Shown in pieces: positions 44,501 through 49,460 of a stretch of 64,000 nt of DNA. The position numbers and the translations under genes were made by a program. The DNA is taken from positions 61,645,820-61,709,819 of the forward strand of contig NC_081554.1 of NCBI RefSeq assembly GCF_963082655.1, read 5' to 3'. Source of the DNA: Stomoxys calcitrans (lineage: Eukaryota; Arthropoda; Insecta; Diptera; Muscidae). The number at the start of each line of letters is the position of its first letter. The stretch's first letter is position 1. Below the pieces are notes generated by a model, which saw only the letters and a list, made by a program, of their open reading frames with translations, was not told the DNA's origin and searched no databases.

Positions 44501-45598
44501 CAGCAATTGTTTGTTGGTATTCTCCTCATCGTAGAGCTTTTCCCTAAGCGCTTTGACTTTGAACATACGCTGTTCGATTAGAAATGCCTTTTTCTGCTGC
44601 TCCTCTAAGTTAAGGCTAAGTGACTTCCCGGCACTTTCTTCGGATCTCAGCAAATCGTTTAAAATGTTACGTTCCACCTGCAAATCGGCGTAAAGTTTTT
44701 CAGTGATTTTCTCTTTTAAACGTTGATTGCGATGCTCATAGATGAGCTCTACATTGTTGGCCAGGCGATGTTCCTCCTGCAGCTGTGGATGTTCGGTAAA
44801 GCGCACGTCTTTAATATGCAGTTTTAACAACTTTTTCGTTGGTATCTCCAAGCTCTCCCAAGAGGGCTCCACAAATATGGGCTTAAATTTGAACTCGCAT
44901 AAGGTTTTGACAAGGCCCTGATCAAAGAGTAGATCCACTGACTTTTGGCAGTTCTTTAAGGCATTTGTGAATTCCACGCTGACTTTGCCTTTGCGGCATT
45001 TTGCCTCCATGTATAAACGATTAATCAGCAAATATACATTGGAATTCAATTTAAAGTCCATGGGGTAAGACACCAAAGAGGTTTCCAACTCCAAGTTGGG
45101 CTTGTAAAAGTGCTTTTCGGACTCCCTGTTAAAGTCAGCGCACTCCAGTCTTACCAAATTCTCAAGCATTGCAGAATCTTCCATTTGTATGAATGTTGAT
45201 GCCAAGGTTGGCTGTTGGCTGCGAGTGGTGGTGGATAAATCATCAGTCGATTGTTTGGAAAGAATCTCATCAGGTTCCTCACTACTCATGTCCTCGTCCA
45301 ACATTCTCAGAGCACTTAGGTCGCCACTCATTTTACGCCTGGCACTGACTTCAAGCTCGGTTGTGCCACAGAAGAACCTTTCGCTGGGCGATTTGTTATC
45401 CTCACGGCCATCATTGTTGCTTGACTCACTCAAAAGGCTAGAGTTTTCCAGCAATGCGGATACTTCCTTTTCATTTTCTTCGAATTTTCGAGTTACTTGA
45501 ATTTTGCGTTTTTGTGGAATCTGCTTTGTTCTAGCGCCACGAGGGATTTTCGATTTCGGCTTCTTTTTACGCCTTGAAACCATTTGAATATCATTCAT
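20374..45598 (-). CDS. Cc2d2a: CC2D2A orthologue, ciliary transition-zone protein (whole gene, ten coding exons)
   Basis: Role (known for the family): CC2D2A belongs to the MKS/B9 module at the ciliary transition zone, with B9 and Tectonic proteins, and gates membrane-protein entry; human mutations cause Joubert and Meckel syndromes. Seen here: join of 45598-43946, 34489-33777, 33716-33478, 33423-33303, 27886-27712, 27642-27175, 27114-26866, 26807-26569, 26501-26375 and 20562-20374. This is 4173 nt, 1390 residues; all introns are GT-AG and all phases match. Layout: basic N-terminus (8-34), acidic/serine-rich linker, coiled coil about 274-434, first C2-like region from about 505, second C2 about 810-967, then the transglutaminase-like C-terminal region. 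Human CC2D2A is about 1620 residues, so this one is shorter, mostly at the N-terminus. Introns 1, 4 and 9 are 9456, 5416 and 5812 bp and full of elements; the others are 54-69 bp. I found no frame break. Confidence 0.93.
20740..21470 (-). mobile_element. LINE-E remnant (C-terminal region)
   Basis: The minus strand is open from 21430 to 20801 except for one in-frame TGA near 21116. It reads [20 protein letters not shown] and, after the stop, a knuckle [23 protein letters not shown]. The C-x-x-C-x(6-8)-H-x(4)-C tail is typical of non-LTR elements. It differs from families A to D. It lies in Cc2d2a intron 9, same strand as the gene. Confidence 0.65.
21592..21985. repeat. Recent 197 bp tandem duplication
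   Basis: Units 21592-21788 and 21789-21985 are almost identical; the one clear difference is GTAGCCATG against GTAGTCATG. Each holds a LINE-A 3' end with a GTTGTTGTTGTTGTAGCAG run. It lies in intron 9. The near identity against very decayed surroundings points to a young event (or an assembly artefact). Confidence 0.9.
21690..22615 (-). mobile_element. LINE-A 3' portion (Jockey-like)
   Basis: Minus strand: near 22540-22480, [20 protein letters not shown], the conserved C-terminal reverse-transcriptase segment of Jockey-like elements. Near 22040-21930, [20 protein letters not shown], the element's C-terminal end, followed by the CAA/GTT tail. Stops lie between. It is the continuation of 23405-24930 across an inserted LINE-B. 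Confidence 0.8.
22622..23400 (-). mobile_element. LINE-B 3' portion inserted in LINE-A
   Basis: Minus strand: RNase H ([19 protein letters not shown] near 23200), then [20 protein letters not shown] at 23130, a cysteine-rich tail, and the family 3' end next to AGGTTAGGTTGAAAAGAGGG at 22630. LINE-A sequence flanks both sides in the same orientation, so this is a nested insertion. Confidence 0.8.
23405..24930 (-). mobile_element. LINE-A endonuclease-RT linker and reverse transcriptase
   Basis: Minus strand, in order: [18 protein letters not shown] and [20 protein letters not shown] (24880-24700); [20 protein letters not shown] then [16 protein letters not shown] (24070-23930); a [20 protein letters not shown] segment (23630), the cognate of the RT motif that reads [12 protein letters not shown] in active elements. 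Clearly Jockey-like. Broken by frameshifts. Confidence 0.85.
24950..26340 (-). mobile_element. LINE-C copy in intron 9 (endonuclease and RT start)
   Basis: Minus strand: endonuclease end (26249-25900: [20 protein letters not shown], then [17 protein letters not shown], where the usual catalytic GDFNAKIG has G to E), linker (25640-25400), RT start (25350-25000). Compared with 58447-60240, about 170 bp are missing around 26262. Its 5' end comes within about 30 bp of the Cc2d2a exon 9 donor. Confidence 0.85.
26375..26501 (-). CDS. Cc2d2a: Cc2d2a exon 9 (residues 1286-1328)
   Basis: Acceptor TTGTCTTTAG|GGC, donor TATAAG|GTGAGT. Reads [20 protein letters not shown] and ends AAEFPNYK. The frame stays open past the donor only by chance. 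The next exon is 5.8 kb away, and LINE-C starts about 30 bp beyond the donor. Confidence 0.92.
26569..26807 (-). CDS. Cc2d2a: Cc2d2a exon 8 (residues 1207-1286)
   Basis: Acceptor CGGTTTCAG|TTC, donor AACAG|GTCAGT (phase 2). Encodes [20 protein letters not shown] and a basic helix [19 protein letters not shown]. Intron 7 is 58 bp. Confidence 0.9.
26866..27114 (-). CDS. Cc2d2a: Cc2d2a exon 7 (residues 1124-1206)
   Basis: [20 protein letters not shown], then [20 protein letters not shown] and [19 protein letters not shown]. This is the transglutaminase/peptidase-like fold known from CC2D2A and CEP76, thought to be inactive in this family. Acceptor CATTCACAG|CTA, donor AACAAT|GTAAGG. Confidence 0.93.
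27175..27642 (-). CDS. Cc2d2a: Cc2d2a exon 6 (residues 968-1123)
   Basis: Starts [19 protein letters not shown] after ATATTTGCAG|. It runs through [14 protein letters not shown] and ends [10 protein letters not shown] at GAG|GTGAGC. This links the C2 domain to the transglutaminase-like region; the [20 protein letters not shown] segment matches the family's conserved tract before that domain. 468 bp, phase 0 at both ends. Confidence 0.92.
27712..27886 (-). CDS. Cc2d2a: Cc2d2a exon 5 (residues 909-967)
   Basis: Acceptor ATTCTTGCAG|CGG, donor AAAAG|GTAAGT. It encodes [20 protein letters not shown] and then [20 protein letters not shown]. This is the last part of the second C2 domain; the W-L-G-x-x-x-I-P pattern is characteristic of CC2D2A. 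It sits 5.4 kb from exon 4. Confidence 0.93.
28019..28421 (-). mobile_element. LINE-B 3' end
   Basis: Minus-strand frame with [20 protein letters not shown] and [18 protein letters not shown], cognate of the knuckle region [10 protein letters not shown]...PDMNQLRGV. The cysteines are partly lost. The 3' UTR phrase GCCAGCAATCGGC lies at 28071. In intron 4 of Cc2d2a, 132 bp upstream of the exon 5 acceptor. Confidence 0.75.
28422..28666 (-). mobile_element. SINE
   Basis: Reverse complement of the consensus: TTTTATAGCCGAGTCCC, GCCGCAGTGCGACACATC, and the head ATAGGCGGACACGCTAACC. Shortened at the tail. It lies between two minus-strand LINE-B pieces. Confidence 0.8.
28667..29119 (-). mobile_element. 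LINE-B RT fragment, then unassigned sequence
   Basis: 28680-28800 reads on the minus strand [16 protein letters not shown], cognate of KVGQFNAPRFRNETIS at 49950, preceded by [14 protein letters not shown] sequence. From 28800 to 29119 there are open frames on both strands (up to 159 codons), but neither resembles anything I recognise; probably decayed element. Confidence 0.6.
29120..29600 (+). mobile_element. LINE-A C-terminal end
   Basis: Plus strand: INPDTIADAV-like start, then [52 protein letters not shown]. This is the C-terminal knuckle of Jockey-like elements. A CAACAACAACAAC stretch at 29590 marks the 3' tail. Intron 4, opposite strand to the gene. Confidence 0.85.
29675..29864. repeat. 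Fold-back inverted repeat, ~90 bp arms, 10 bp loop
   Basis: The left arm 29675-29764 is normal LINE-B sequence (CTAGATATCCGACCCACAG ... GGATGGATAG). The right arm 29775-29864 is its reverse complement with a few changes. LINE-B resumes beyond it (CCCTAGTATTGCCATCTGG), so a copied-back strand replaced the original segment seen at 50420-50450. Confidence 0.9.
30644..31363. mobile_element. Long-terminal-inverted-repeat non-autonomous element
   Basis: The left arm, about 30694-30943, and the right arm, about 31160-31360, are reverse complements (TTTGCAAATGGAAAAGGAAA, TGTATCATAGAGGCGTT on the right arm). AATTAGGGATTT flanks it at 30632-30643 and 31364-31375, a possible 12 bp target duplication. 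The middle carries two diverged direct repeats (GGAAGTTGTACGGATCGCTT type at about 31040 and 31070). No coding sequence. A second copy end is at 62150-62393. Class unknown; MULE or foldback type is possible. Confidence 0.75.
31560..32949 (-). mobile_element. LINE-C copy in intron 4, split by a SINE
   Basis: Minus strand: 32234-31902 [20 protein letters not shown], then [16 protein letters not shown]; 31908-31717 [17 protein letters not shown], then [20 protein letters not shown] (RT motif 1); 31690-31560 [12 protein letters not shown]. The linker continues at 32690-32949 beyond the SINE. This is the clearest LINE-C RT start in the window. The copy is truncated before the RT active site. Confidence 0.88.
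32409..32688 (+). mobile_element. 5'-truncated SINE in LINE-C
   Basis: Starts at TATGGCGCTGAACGCCTGG, so the A-box is missing. B-box-like GGTTCGAATCATGGCGAGA is present. The tail is GGGCAGAATTTGCAATTTT. LINE-C reads continuously across when it is removed. Confidence 0.85.
32950..33184 (-). mobile_element. Mariner MITE copy 5
   Basis: Full-length copy with TA at 32948-32949 and 33185-33186. It sits at a junction: LINE-C on the left, a LINE-B tail on the right. Intron 4. Confidence 0.93.
33185..33283 (+). mobile_element. LINE-B 3' tail, 19 bp from the exon 4 donor
   Basis: TATAGCGCACAACCACCCG, ATTACTGGCTTAGG and ACCCTCTTTTCAACCTTACC are the last ~100 bp of LINE-B. The remainder of the LINE is absent. 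Confidence 0.75.
33303..33423 (-). CDS. Cc2d2a: Cc2d2a exon 4 (residues 869-909)
   Basis: A 121 bp exon between CCATTTCAG| and TTAAG|GTATATG. It encodes the heart of the second C2 domain: [20 protein letters not shown] followed by [14 protein letters not shown], with the N-P-x-W-N-E turn typical of C2 domains. Intron 3 is only 54 bp. The donor is 19 bp from a LINE-B tail. Confidence 0.92.
33478..33716 (-). CDS. Cc2d2a: Cc2d2a exon 3 (residues 789-869)
   Basis: The acceptor TTCTTTTCCAG|TGCC restores phase and gives [21 protein letters not shown] second AG further in would break the phase, so the first is used. It contains the beginning of the second C2 domain ([18 protein letters not shown]). 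Donor CAAA|GTAATA, phase 1. Intron 2 upstream is 60 bp. Confidence 0.9.
33777..34489 (-). CDS. Cc2d2a: Cc2d2a exon 2 (residues 552-788)
   Basis: The acceptor TTTTTTCAG|CTC keeps phase 0 and joins RDIKIK to [20 protein letters not shown], completing the first C2-like strand set. The rest is an acidic/proline linker ([20 protein letters not shown], then [20 protein letters not shown]). Donor TGGAG|GTATAG, phase 2. Confidence 0.92.
34587..34789 (-). mobile_element. Mariner MITE copy 6 (internally deleted)
   Basis: 203 bp; it lacks the TTAGAATGAACTTTAATC part. TA at 34585-34586 and 34790-34791. It lies 97 bp upstream of the exon 2 acceptor, in intron 1. Confidence 0.92.
34795..35270 (-). repeat. 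RepB fragment, then unassigned sequence
   Basis: 34825-34960 carries minus-oriented RepB (GGGGGACCACCCTACCCC, ATGGGACTCAAATGGG). 34960-35270 contains TGACTTCGTGACACCTCCTG and a partial second copy of it but nothing identifiable. Confidence 0.5.
35273..37349 (+). mobile_element. Large HINE with an expanded internal array
   Basis: Starts AACAAGTAAAAAGGCG, GTTCGGCCGGGCCGAAC, ACCACCTCGGGTATATATG; ends TCGGTGGTGGGTATAAAAA. Twelve or so units of ~153 bp, plus a higher-order duplication (see 35889). The GACGGACGGACATG block at 37204 is short. Open frames of up to 139 codons here are repeat by-products. Intron 1. Confidence 0.88.
35889..37011 (+). repeat. Higher-order duplication inside the HINE array
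   Basis: 35889-36323 recurs at 36577-37011, 688 bp apart and almost identical over about 435 bp. The first part (CTTTTTATGGTCCCAAAACC) also occurs at 35462. The joints at 35878 and 36576 fall in the middle of the 153 bp unit, so this was not simple unequal exchange between units in register. Confidence 0.85.
37350..37750. other. No gene seen
   Basis: 400 bp in intron 1. 37670-37750 has faint HINE phrases (CAACTCACTGTTTCCAATTG, AGCGAAATCGTC). The rest is unassigned. Confidence 0.45.
37750..38194 (+). mobile_element. LINE-B RT fragment
   Basis: GGGAGACCACCATGAAAACC and GAAGATTGAAATCTGCCTG are cognates of 49731-49930. Stops throughout. It ends abruptly at 38194, where CACG-rich sequence begins. 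Confidence 0.7.
38380..39520 (-). repeat. RepB array with family end and SINE-like block
   Basis: Minus-oriented units (GGGACTCAAATGAAAGG at 38652, GAAACATAGGCTATATAATT, GGGGGGAGGGACCCTCCCC). 39255-39416 is a SINE-like block. The end GAGTTAAAGAAGGCGCAG, then GGAGCGGGCCCGGTTTGGC, is at 39465-39505 and is the best-preserved family end in the window. Confidence 0.75.
39255..39416 (-). mobile_element. SINE-like block within RepB
   Basis: AAGTCCGAACGGCGTCC, GTTGTACCTCGTAAATGTC, CGCCAGGATTCGAATGC and TTCAGCGTCAGAGGC follow the SINE order in reverse. Diverged. The same block is at the same place in RepB at 46190 and 57212. Confidence 0.75.
39841..40475. mobile_element. LINE-B pieces in inverted order, with a triplicated motif
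   Basis: Three imperfect copies of GACCGAGTTCTGTT...TTTGGTCTTGAAG start at 39943, 39992 and 40055. The last runs into plus-strand LINE-B RNase H ([16 protein letters not shown]). 40200-40470 is the LINE-B knuckle and tail on the minus strand ([15 protein letters not shown]). The two halves therefore face each other. Intron 1. Confidence 0.65.
40478..41195 (+). mobile_element. HINE fragment with a huge GGAY expansion
   Basis: 40483-40595 is the HINE region before the microsatellite (ATATGGCCCACATGTAATCC, GCGTTCCAACGCTATCG). 40597-41075 is the expanded tetranucleotide. 41090-41190 repeats TTCAAGCGGTTAGCTTTGCG and then goes into HINE-like sequence on the opposite strand (GAAATTTTGCACAATGACTT). 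A HINE tail is missing. Confidence 0.75.
40597..41075. repeat. (GGAC/GGAT)n tetranucleotide array, about 480 bp
   Basis: A nearly uninterrupted alternation of GGAC and GGAT with a few variants (GCAC, GAAC, GGGC, GCGG). All frames are open on both strands for 120-180 codons with D-G-R/W-x-D-G or R-P-S-V/I-x-P-S repeats, which shows that these are not genes. It lies in intron 1 of Cc2d2a. Confidence 0.95.
41196..42800 (+). mobile_element. LINE-B linker and reverse transcriptase, split by mariner copy 7
   Basis: 41196-41400 linker ([20 protein letters not shown]). 41401-41920 RT start ([20 protein letters not shown], then [13 protein letters not shown]). After the mariner, [35 protein letters not shown] (the first RT aspartate block) and [17 protein letters not shown]. 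The YADD block is missing. 42500-42790 is a later RT segment ([22 protein letters not shown]). The most complete LINE-B RT here. Confidence 0.88.
41925..42162 (+). mobile_element. Mariner MITE copy 7 in the LINE-B RT frame
   Basis: TA at 41923-41924 and 42163-42164. Removing it and one TA restores the LINE-B frame QHAYSKGKST exactly, so the insertion was precise. Confidence 0.95.
42895..43870 (-). mobile_element. Decayed HINE, minus orientation, with mariner copy 8
   Basis: CATATAAAGCGATCGCCC, ACTTCTTGGGCCCTTAC and TTATGACTTCCAACAGCTG are minus-oriented HINE words. A small hairpin, GTCTGCTGGTATTAGCAGAC, is at 43067-43086. Units after 43200 are hardly recognisable. Intron 1, just upstream of the exon 1 donor side. 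Confidence 0.6.
43335..43545 (-). mobile_element. Mariner MITE copy 8 (short)
   Basis: 211 bp; part of the centre (the GCTGATAACTGAC region and CAGCTTGTGAAAAAA) is deleted. TA at 43333-43334 and 43546-43547. Confidence 0.93.
43946..45598 (-). CDS. Cc2d2a: Cc2d2a exon 1 (residues 1-551)
   Basis: The start is the ATG at 45598, in the context ACAAAAAATGAATG. The frame is open 16 codons further up, but with no ATG there. Residues 8-34 are very basic (RRKKKPKSK), 35-120 serine/acidic, about 274-434 form a long coiled coil ([20 protein letters not shown] onward), and from 505 a C2-like start reads [20 protein letters not shown]. It ends RDIKIK at the donor AAG|GTGAGT, phase 0. Confidence 0.93.
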
Positions 45599-45710
45599 TT
45601 TTTGTATATTTTTAGCACTTGCACTTTCTTTGTTGCTTATTACCAAGTTTTTGAGAATTTCTGTTAGCGTTTTTTTTTCTACTTCAACAAATGTCAGAAT
45701 TTGTCAAGAA

Positions 45711-45724
45711 GTTGCTATGGCAAC
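45711..45724. promoter_or_regulatory. Cc2d2a: RFX X-box in the Cc2d2a promoter
   Basis: GTTGCTATGGCAAC fits the RFX consensus RYYRYY-N(1-3)-RRNRAC at every position: GTTGCT, spacer AT, GGCAAC. It lies about 113 bp upstream of the ATG. Ciliary transition-zone genes in worms and flies are commonly driven by RFX/DAF-19 through such a box within a few hundred bases of the start. Confidence 0.85.
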
Positions 45725-46087
45725 AAATAAAGGTGAGGTATGTCTGTTGGGCATACTTCTTCCTCGAAGGGTTGTGTATTCAGGGTGGGTTTCAACTGTT
45801 TAGACTCTCCGCCGCACTAAACCCTAACTAAAATGTTTTCGTTAGGCAATGCACGAACCTAATGCAAACATTTGTTAGTGGTTGTTAACATGGCTAAATG
45901 GGAAAATCATATATTTCAAAAAAAAAAAAAATTTATAAAAAAGTAACTGACTCAGAACACAGGTTCTATGCGGGATTAGAATTTGCTTAGAAAAGTGTAA
46001 GCCATACTGAAGTTGTATAGGCAAATATGATCTTCTAAGTATGAAAATATGATAAATATTTCCATTAATAATCATTCTTATATATAA
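45725..46087. other. Single-copy upstream region of Cc2d2a
   Basis: 360 bp free of recognisable elements between the X-box and RepB. Probably holds the rest of the promoter. No divergent gene start is visible. Confidence 0.5.
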
Positions 46088-47185
46088 AACTAGCGGAACC
46101 GGGCCCGCTTCGATGCGCCTTCTTTAACTCCCTAATATTTTTTAGGGTGGGGACACTACGCCCTGAATGTGGATATCGAATTCTTGCTTGTAGCCTATGA
46201 CGCTGAACGCGTTCGAACATCGAACAAAGTGGTGTTTATCCCCTCTTTAAAAAATTTTCCCCAAAGAGATTTTACACTGCGGGATGCCGTTCGGATTCGG
46301 CTATAAAAACAGGTCCCTTATCATTGAGTTTAAACTTGAATCGGAAAGCACTCACTGATGTGTGAGAATTTGCTCCTTCTCGGTTTCTAGTGGTAAAGTT
46401 CTTCCTTAGGAAAATGTTCTCATTAGGGCAGGAATGGCACCTCAGACATGGATATCAAATATGGATATCAAATAAACTCAAATATGGATATCAAATTCGT
46501 GCTCCACTTCCAAATCCCTTTAATTTAAACCTCATATTGCCATGGCCGGCAAATATGAACCGTTTGGAGGGTGTTTTGGGGCTAGGGCGGCACTGAAAAT
46601 AGATATCAACTTCGTTCTTTATTCCCAACGGAAATGATGTTCCGTTTATGAGGTGCTTTAGGGCGTAGCCCAAAACACTTGGCTCCAAAATTGAATATCA
46701 AATTCGATTTCTACTCTCAAATTCCTTTCATTTGAGTCTCATATTGTCATAATGGGTCAAATAACACATTTGACTATCTTTAGGAGGAAAAGCGTCACCT
46801 AGACTTGAACGCAAATTTTTATGTCATAATCGTAATCTACTCCCAAATATCTTCATTTGAGTCCCATATAGCCATGGTCGGCTAGTATGCCCATTTGAGG
46901 GTATTTGGGGGTGGGCGACCTCCCTTTACTTGGACCTTAAGTTTTATGCCATATTTGTAATCTAATGTCTAATACTTTTCATTTGAGTCCCATACTGACA
47001 TGAACTTCGAATATATCTGTTTAGAGGAGTTTTGGCCCGTTGGGTACTTGGACCCAAATTTCGATATCATATTCGTTTTATGGTCTCCAATACCTTCCAT
47101 TTGATACCCTTGTTGTGCTCATCGGACCACTTTCGGATATGGGTGGCGTTTTTGCGGTAAGGGGGAGGGTCCGCCTCCACCCGAT
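46088..47185 (+). repeat. RepB array with family end and SINE-like block
   Basis: Starts ACTAGCGGAACCGGGCCC, GATGCGCCTTCTTTAACTCC, TAGGGTGGGGACACTACGC. After a SINE-like block, units with CTCCCAAATATCTTCATTTG and GTGTTTTGGGGCTAGGG follow. Confidence 0.75.
46190..46405 (+). mobile_element. SINE-like block within RepB
   Basis: GCCTATGACGCTGAACGCG, GATGCCGTTCGGATTCGGC, CTTATCATTGAGTTTAAAC in SINE order. A piece of the body is deleted. It stands in the same position relative to the RepB end as at 39255 and 57212. Confidence 0.75.
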
Positions 47186-47188
47186 ATC

Positions 47189-48886
47189 TAACAAGTAAAA
47201 AGGCGTTAAGTTCGGCCGGGCCGAACTTTGGATACCCACCACCTCGGGAATATATGTAAACCACCTATCATCAAAATCCTGTGGAAATTTCATACCTTAT
47301 GTCCCATATCAGTTATATCAAAATATGTTCCGATTTGGACCAAATACTAAAAGTACACTAGCTATATCTAAAAATAAACCGATCTGAACCATATACGACA
47401 CGGATGTCGAAAAGCCTAACATAAGTCACTGTGTTAAAATTTAGTGAAATCGGATTATAAATGCGCCTTTTATGGGGCCAAGACCTTAAATCGCGATATC
47501 GGTCTATATGGCAGCTATATTCAAATCTCGACCGATCTGTGCAAAATTGAAGAAGGACTTCGAAGAGCCTAACCAAACTCACTGTCTCAAATTTCAGCGA
47601 CATCGGACAATAAAAGCGTCTTTTATGGCCCCAAAACCTAAAACGTAGATATCGGCCAATATGGCAGCTATATCCAAATCAGAACCGATCTGTGCGATAT
47701 TGCAGAAGTATGTCAAGGGGTTTAACTTAACTCACTGTCCCAAATTTTGGCGACATCGGATAATAAATAAGCATTTTATGGGCCCAAAACCATAAATCAA
47801 GAAATCGGTCTATATGGCAGCTATATCCAAATCTGAACCGATCTGGGCCAAATTGAAGAAAGATGTCGAAAGGCATAACACAACTTACTGTCTCAAATTT
47901 CAGCAAGATCGGGTAATAAATGTGGCTTTTATGGGCCTAAGACCCTAAATCAGAGGATCGGTCTATATGGCAGCTATATCGAAATCTGAACCGATCTGAG
48001 CCAAATTGACGAAGGATGTCGAAGGGCCTAAGACAACTTACTTTCCGAAATTTCAGCAAAATCGGATGATATATGTGGCTTTTATTGGTCTAAAACCATA
48101 AATCGGATGATCGGTCTATATGGCAGCTATATCCAAATCTGGACCGATCTGAGCCAAATTAACGGAGGATGTCGAAGGGCCTAACGCAACTCACTGTCCC
48201 AATTTTCAGCGAAATCGGATAATAAATGTGGCTTTTATGGGACTTAGACCCTAAATCGGATGATCGGTCTATATGGCAGCTATATTCAAATCTGAACCGA
48301 TCTGAGCCAAATTCACGGAGGATGTCGAAGGGCCTAACACAACTCACTGTCCCAAATTTCAGCGAAATCGGATAATAAATGTGGCTTTTATTGGACTTAG
48401 ACCCTAAATCGGATGATCGGTCTATATGGCAGCTATATCCAAATCTGGACCGATCTGAGCCAAATTCACGGAGGATGTCGAAGGGCCTAACACAACTCAC
48501 TGTCCCAAATTTCAGCAAAATCGGATAATAAATGTGGCTTTTATGGGCCTAAGACCCTGAATCGGCCGATCGGTCTATATGGGGGCTATATCAAGATATA
48601 GTCCGATATAGCCCATCTTCGAACTTAACCTGCTTATGGACAAAAAAAGAATCTGTGCAAAGTTTCAGCTCAATATATCTATTTTTAAAGGCTGTAGCGT
48701 GATTTCAACAGACAGACGGACAGACGGACAGACGGACAGACGGACGGACATGTCTAGATCGTCTTAGATTTTTACGCTGATCAAGAATATATATACTTTA
48801 TAGGGTCGGAAATGGATATTTCGATGTGTTGCAAACGGAATGACAAAATGAATATACCCCCATCCTTCGGTGGTGGGTATAAAAAT
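47189..48886 (+). mobile_element. HINE with a well-ordered tandem array
   Basis: Starts AACAAGTAAAAAGGCG and GTTCGGCCGGGCCGAAC; ends CTTCGGTGGTGGGTATAAAA. Anchors near 47892, 48042, 48197, 48350 and 48503 give a 150-155 bp period. The last three units differ by only a few bases. GACAGACGGACAGACGGAC lies at 48713. Confidence 0.9.
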
Positions 48887-49365
48887 TATATATCCTATGT
48901 TTCCTTTCAGACAAACGTACACGATCTATGAAAATTTTAAGAAAATTGGTTCAGCCAATTCTAAATCTACTCCCAAATACCTTCATTTTAGCCCCATTAA
49001 AGTAAACGTCCAATATGTCTATTTGGGGGAGTTTTGGGGTTGGGGCGGTCCGATGGGTACTAAGACTTAAATTTTAATGCCATATTCGTATTCAACTCTC
49101 CAATACCTTTCAATTGATACCTATATTGTTCCTATTGATTCACTTTTGATTTTGGGTTGTGTTTTTGGCATAAGGGGGAGGGTCCATCCCCCTTCCGATA
49201 CCGAAAAATTATATAGCCTATGGTTCCTTCCAGACCAACCTACAAAATATGCGGAAATTTCGATAATATCGGATCTGCCGTCTATACGGAACAAACAAAC
49301 CGAGGTAATCGGTTCAGCCGTTTTTGAGTCTATACGGAACAAAAAGACTTTCCTTTGTTTGCCTT
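48887..49365 (+). repeat. RepB fragment
   Basis: CAAATACCTTCATTTTAGCC, GGGGGAGTTTTGGGGTTGGG and the TCTATACGGAACAAACAAAC phrase that also occurs at 3118. Flanked on both sides by HINE ends. Confidence 0.65.
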
Positions 49366-49460
49366 AAAAGAGACACCGGAAAAAGAAGTCGACAAATGCG
49401 ATCCATGATGGAGGGTATATAAGATTCGGCCTGGCCGAACTTAGCTCGCTTTAAACTTGG
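49366..49460 (-). mobile_element. Solo HINE start, minus orientation
   Basis: Reverse of the CCTCCACCATGG-type start: GACAAATGCGATCCATGATG, GAGGGTATATAAGATTCGGC, CTGGCCGAACTTAGC. No body. Confidence 0.75.

Noticed and set aside
45599..45646. Upstream extension of Cc2d2a exon 1 by 16 codons
   Set aside because: The frame is open but begins with TTG, not ATG. The first ATG in frame is at 45598 and has a good context.
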